Part shown: piece by piece, positions 61,088 to 64,000 of the stretch | Position numbering within the stretch: position 1 is the stretch's first letter | Layout of the letters: every line of letters begins with the position of its first letter | Source: Tetrahymena thermophila SB210 | Taxonomy: Eukaryota; Ciliophora; Oligohymenophorea; Hymenostomatida; Tetrahymenidae | Direction: 5' to 3' | Assembly (NCBI RefSeq): GCF_000189635.1 | Contig: NW_002476495.1 | Location: 1-64,000, forward strand | Length of the DNA: 64,000 nt | Made by a program: the position numbers and the translations under genes | Notes under the pieces: generated by a model | Seen by the model: only the letters and a program-made list of their open reading frames with translations | What the model was told of the DNA's origin: nothing | Database searches by the model: none

Positions 61088-62185
61088 TCAATATTAAGCT
61101 AATCTGGAGTAGTAGTCGTTTTCTCCATTTGATTTTTTAATGCAACACAACCAAATAGCTAAGATAATTTAAAGGAAAAAGAAACCACCAATTGAAAAAG
61201 CCACTACTCTAACTATATTACCATACTTTTCAAAAAAGTCTTAAACTCTTTGCTTGCATCCGCTAGTATAAGTAGGTGGACCTCTATTAATGTCAGTGAA
61301 GACGTAATAAGGAACAGGATCGCAGATACCTGAGCATTCAAATTTATTTTCAAGGAATTAGACTAAGGAAAGATATTAGTCGTATTAAGTTTCTTATTTT
61401 GCATAAGGACACACTTAGATTTGAGTTGTACCTTAACTAGGAATAGTTGCTACAGATTTATCTACATATTAATTAATTAAAATCATTTATTAATTTTATA
61501 CAAAATTCATTTTTTTTAATTTTATCAATCAATTTCATTAAAAAAACAATATTTTAGTTGAGAAATATATTTATTTATTTATTTGCTTTTCTAAGCCATA
61601 AAAAATATCTTTTTTTTTCATATTTTTTTTTTTTAAATTATTTCTAATTTAATGGTTTTAAAACGAATAAAGATGAGAATTTTAATAAAATTTACTGTCA
61701 AAAGTTGAGGGAGGGAAGTCTTATACATTTTAAACATAGCATTTACATAGTTATGTGCAAAATAAGATACCAACCTTTTAGTAAAATTCATTTGATTACT
61801 ATAACCAGTTGTAATCGCTAGGAGCATTATTGCAGTTAGTGATGTTTTTAATATCTTAGAACTGATTGTTGGTATAAATAGTGATAAAAACTCCAATTGC
61901 TACGAATAAACCCAACAAAACGATTGCGAGAATGTTAAATATAAGGAGTAAGCATCTATTTCTTTTAAGAACACCAATCAAACTGATTAAACCTGTTAAA
62001 ATAGTCACTCCTGTGAATCCACATAACGAATACATAGCATATTTATCCACATCAGGATTTACTTAGGACCATAATTCTTTATACCCATTTAATTATGTGA
62101 GGGTGAAATATAATCCTACTCCACCAGCAGCAATTGTGACCAAAGCACAAATTACGAGAATTGTTTTCAAACAAGTTCCAGCCAT
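61088..62185 (-). CDS. Tetraspanin family membrane protein
   Basis: Minus strand: exon 1 62185-61696, intron 61695-61462 (234 nt, phase 1), exon 2 61461-61088; 287 aa. Four TM helices in the tetraspanin arrangement: TM1 about 7-30 (LKTILVICALVTIAAGGVGL), TM2 about 51-75 (GFTGVTILTGLISLIGVLK), TM3 about 82-107 (LLLIFNILAIVLLGLFVAIG), a large loop of about 135 residues, then TM4 about 245-268 (VVAFSIGGFFFLQIILAIWL) followed by a short cytoplasmic tail with LCCIKKSNGENDYY. The loop contains several cysteines (CTQLCKC, CSGIC, SGC) suitable for disulphides, but no exact CCG motif. Tetraspanins organise membrane microdomains at the cell surface or in vesicles. A minus-strand 87-codon standard-code frame at 61633-61896 is an artefact of ignoring the code and the intron. 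Confidence 0.85.
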
Positions 62186-64000
62186 ATCAGAAAAATTAAT
62201 AAGCAAGTATTTACTAAACTTTCTTTAATTAATATTTTTATATTTAATTAATTAATTAATTATCTTATAATTTGATTGTTTATTTATAAGCAAAAAGTAA
62301 TAATCAAAAAATACCAAATAGTAATTCGCTGTTTTTTAGATTTTTTTATAGGCAGTCAAATAATAATAATAATCGAATGTTGTACGCACATTTTGTGCAT
62401 TTACTAATAAGAATAATTTGATTGTAATAGTGAATTCATTTAATTATCATATCTAACCCAATTAATTTTGTAAATTCCCTCAATATAGTTAATTTTGCAC
62501 TTTAATTATATAAATATCCATCCTTTAAACAGGATAGTGGTTATTTCTTTTGTCTCATAAATTGTTAGTAAATCTAGTACCAAAAAGTAATTGTGATATT
62601 TAATGTTGTAAAATTTAATTTCTTTGTTATATTCCATAGTATTATTTGCTAATATATCTATAACTATAATGCATCAAAATGTAAAAACAAATAAGCTAAA
62701 TAAATAAATAAATATAGAAAATGTCTTTATTACTTTTATTGTTATAAATTTAAATTCTACTTTGATTTAAACTTAATTGCTATTTTGACAAGATTAACTA
62801 AAATAAATAAATTATTATAGAAAAAATGAATACAAACAAAATAAACAAAAAAACTCTTTTTTAATACTTTTGTATTATTTAAGAACTTTCAAATTAAAAT
62901 AAAATTTCAAAATTATACAAGAAAAAACATATTTTATTTAAATTTTTGTTGATATTTATTAATAAATTACAAATAAATTATTGTATTGTTTTTTTCTAGT
63001 AAAGAAAGTAATTAATTATCTATCAAATTTCAAAAACTAAATAATACTAATTTCATAAAAAACTATAAAATAAATATTGATTAACATTTAAAAATTAATT
63101 TAATTTATTTAATAGCTTTCTAATAAATATATTTTATAAAACTATCAAATATTATCTTTAAAATGATTTTCAATTCTTTTACGTAGTTTTTATTATAATC
63201 AAATAATTTAAGTATTTAAAACCCAAAATTAATTTATTTTGCCAATAAAAAAATGAATTAATAGTTAAATAAATAAAATTAATAATTAAATCATATTAAA
63301 TAAAAAAAATCTAGTTTGATCAAAAATAAATAAAGGATAGACCAAAAAAATCTCTTTTAAGATTTTTTGTTAATAGATTAAACAATCAATTTATAAATAC
63401 TATTATTATTTTTTTAAAAAATTTATATCAATCAAAACTTTATCCTCACCAAATATATAAGCAAAAGAATCCTATTAAATAATATTTACAAGAAAATTTT
63501 ATCATGATAAATAAATAGCTGAAAATATTTAGATTAATTCAATAAGAATAAAATATACTTAAATATATTTTTTATTAATTTTACTGATTTAAAAAATTGC
63601 TTGCTTATTACTTTAAATTTGATATAATTTAATAAATAAGCAATTTTTTTAGTTAAATTAAATTTTGTGTTTTTAAATATATTTAATTCAGTTTATTTGT
63701 TTGTTTATTTTTAAAATTATTAAATAAATAAATAAATAAATTTTAACATATAAATAAATTTAAATTATACTTTTATTTTTCAATCCTTATTATTTTTAAA
63801 ATAAATACAAACATTAAAAATATCAAATTTATTTACACTAAAAGTCCCTAATAAAGATTCATAAGCAAATTATATTAATAATTAATTTCATTTATAAAAT
63901 TATTCAATAATTTAATTAATATTTCCAATCTTTGAAATAGTTTATATGTCTCAAAAATAAATTAAAAAAAATTTTCAAATGAATTTTTAGAATTTTTTGT
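62186..64000. other. Gene-free AT-rich region to the end of the window
   Basis: About 1.8 kb. It includes the promoter of the tetraspanin gene, a short ATA run near 62360-62372, and A/T-rich low-complexity sequence. I see no coding or RNA signal; a gene could start beyond the window. Confidence 0.6.

Noticed and set aside
61633..61896. Minus-strand 87-codon ORF as a separate gene
   Set aside because: It starts in another frame inside tetraspanin exon 1 and runs into the intron; the spliced tetraspanin model explains the region.
1085..62185. Multiple in-frame TAA and TAG codons suggesting wholesale pseudogenes
   Set aside because: They fall at glutamine positions in recognisable families (14-3-3, AspRS, importin-alpha), and every gene ends at TGA; this is the ciliate code, not decay.
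1..64000. CRISPR array, prophage, bacterial operon or rRNA/tRNA genes
   Set aside because: No spaced direct repeats with spacers, no bacterial ribosome-binding pattern and no tRNA B-box or rRNA sequence were seen by eye; the molecule is eukaryotic. A tRNAscan/Infernal run would be decisive for RNA genes.

Overview
The window is the left end of a ciliate macronuclear chromosome, almost certainly Tetrahymena (T. thermophila or a close relative). It opens with about 45 uninterrupted CCCCAA telomere repeats. The DNA is extremely AT-rich. Genes read through only if TAA and TAG are glutamine and TGA is the sole stop. Introns are short, AT-rich and GT...AG. A standard-code ORF search shreds nearly every gene here, so all models below use the ciliate code, with splice junctions chosen to keep frame and family homology. 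No transcript evidence was available.

Layout: telomere (1-271); exocyst Sec5-like gene (+, 1085-4827); small unknown gene (-, 5961-6518); acyl-CoA-binding protein (+, 7921-8220); 948-aa coiled-coil protein with three exons (-, 10465-13524); unknown 242-aa protein (-, 15866-16594); 14-3-3 protein (+, 19358-20535). A gene-poor stretch of about 5.2 kb (20536-25764) holds tandem repeats and a decayed leucine-rich-repeat (LRR) array. Next come a signal-peptide, roughly 7-TM protein (+, 25765-28884), a divergent aspartyl-tRNA-synthetase-like protein (-, 29692-31451), an FBXO3-like F-box/SMI1/ApaG protein (-, 32138-33430), a Tetrahymena-type membrane protein (+, 34260-36577), a ten-exon LRR gene built from 90-nt exon cassettes (+, 37394-39821) and a 1.7-kilo-residue TmcB-like PAS membrane protein (-, 40191-46114). 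The right part carries a possible EF-hand mini-gene (+, 47576-47812), a 965-aa coiled-coil protein (+, 48554-51600), an importin-alpha lacking a visible importin-beta-binding domain (-, 52483-54243), a single-TM protein (-, 54864-55742), a small unknown gene (+, 56096-56686), an extended-SDR NAD-dependent epimerase-like protein (-, 57897-59641) and a tetraspanin (-, 61088-62185). The last 1.8 kb is empty.

The genes are independently transcribed single-copy eukaryotic units with no operons; neighbours do not form a pathway. Recurrent themes are secretion and membranes (Sec5, tetraspanin, several multi-pass proteins), nuclear transport and regulation (importin-alpha, 14-3-3, F-box) and lineage-specific expansions (LRR, TmcB-like, Tetrahymena-only membrane families). 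The most interesting items are the LRR gene, whose seven 90-nt phase-2 exons each encode one repeat and which sits about 14 kb from a dead relative; the AspRS-like protein that keeps the class II fold motifs but has lost several aspartate- and ATP-site residues; and the IBB-less importin-alpha.
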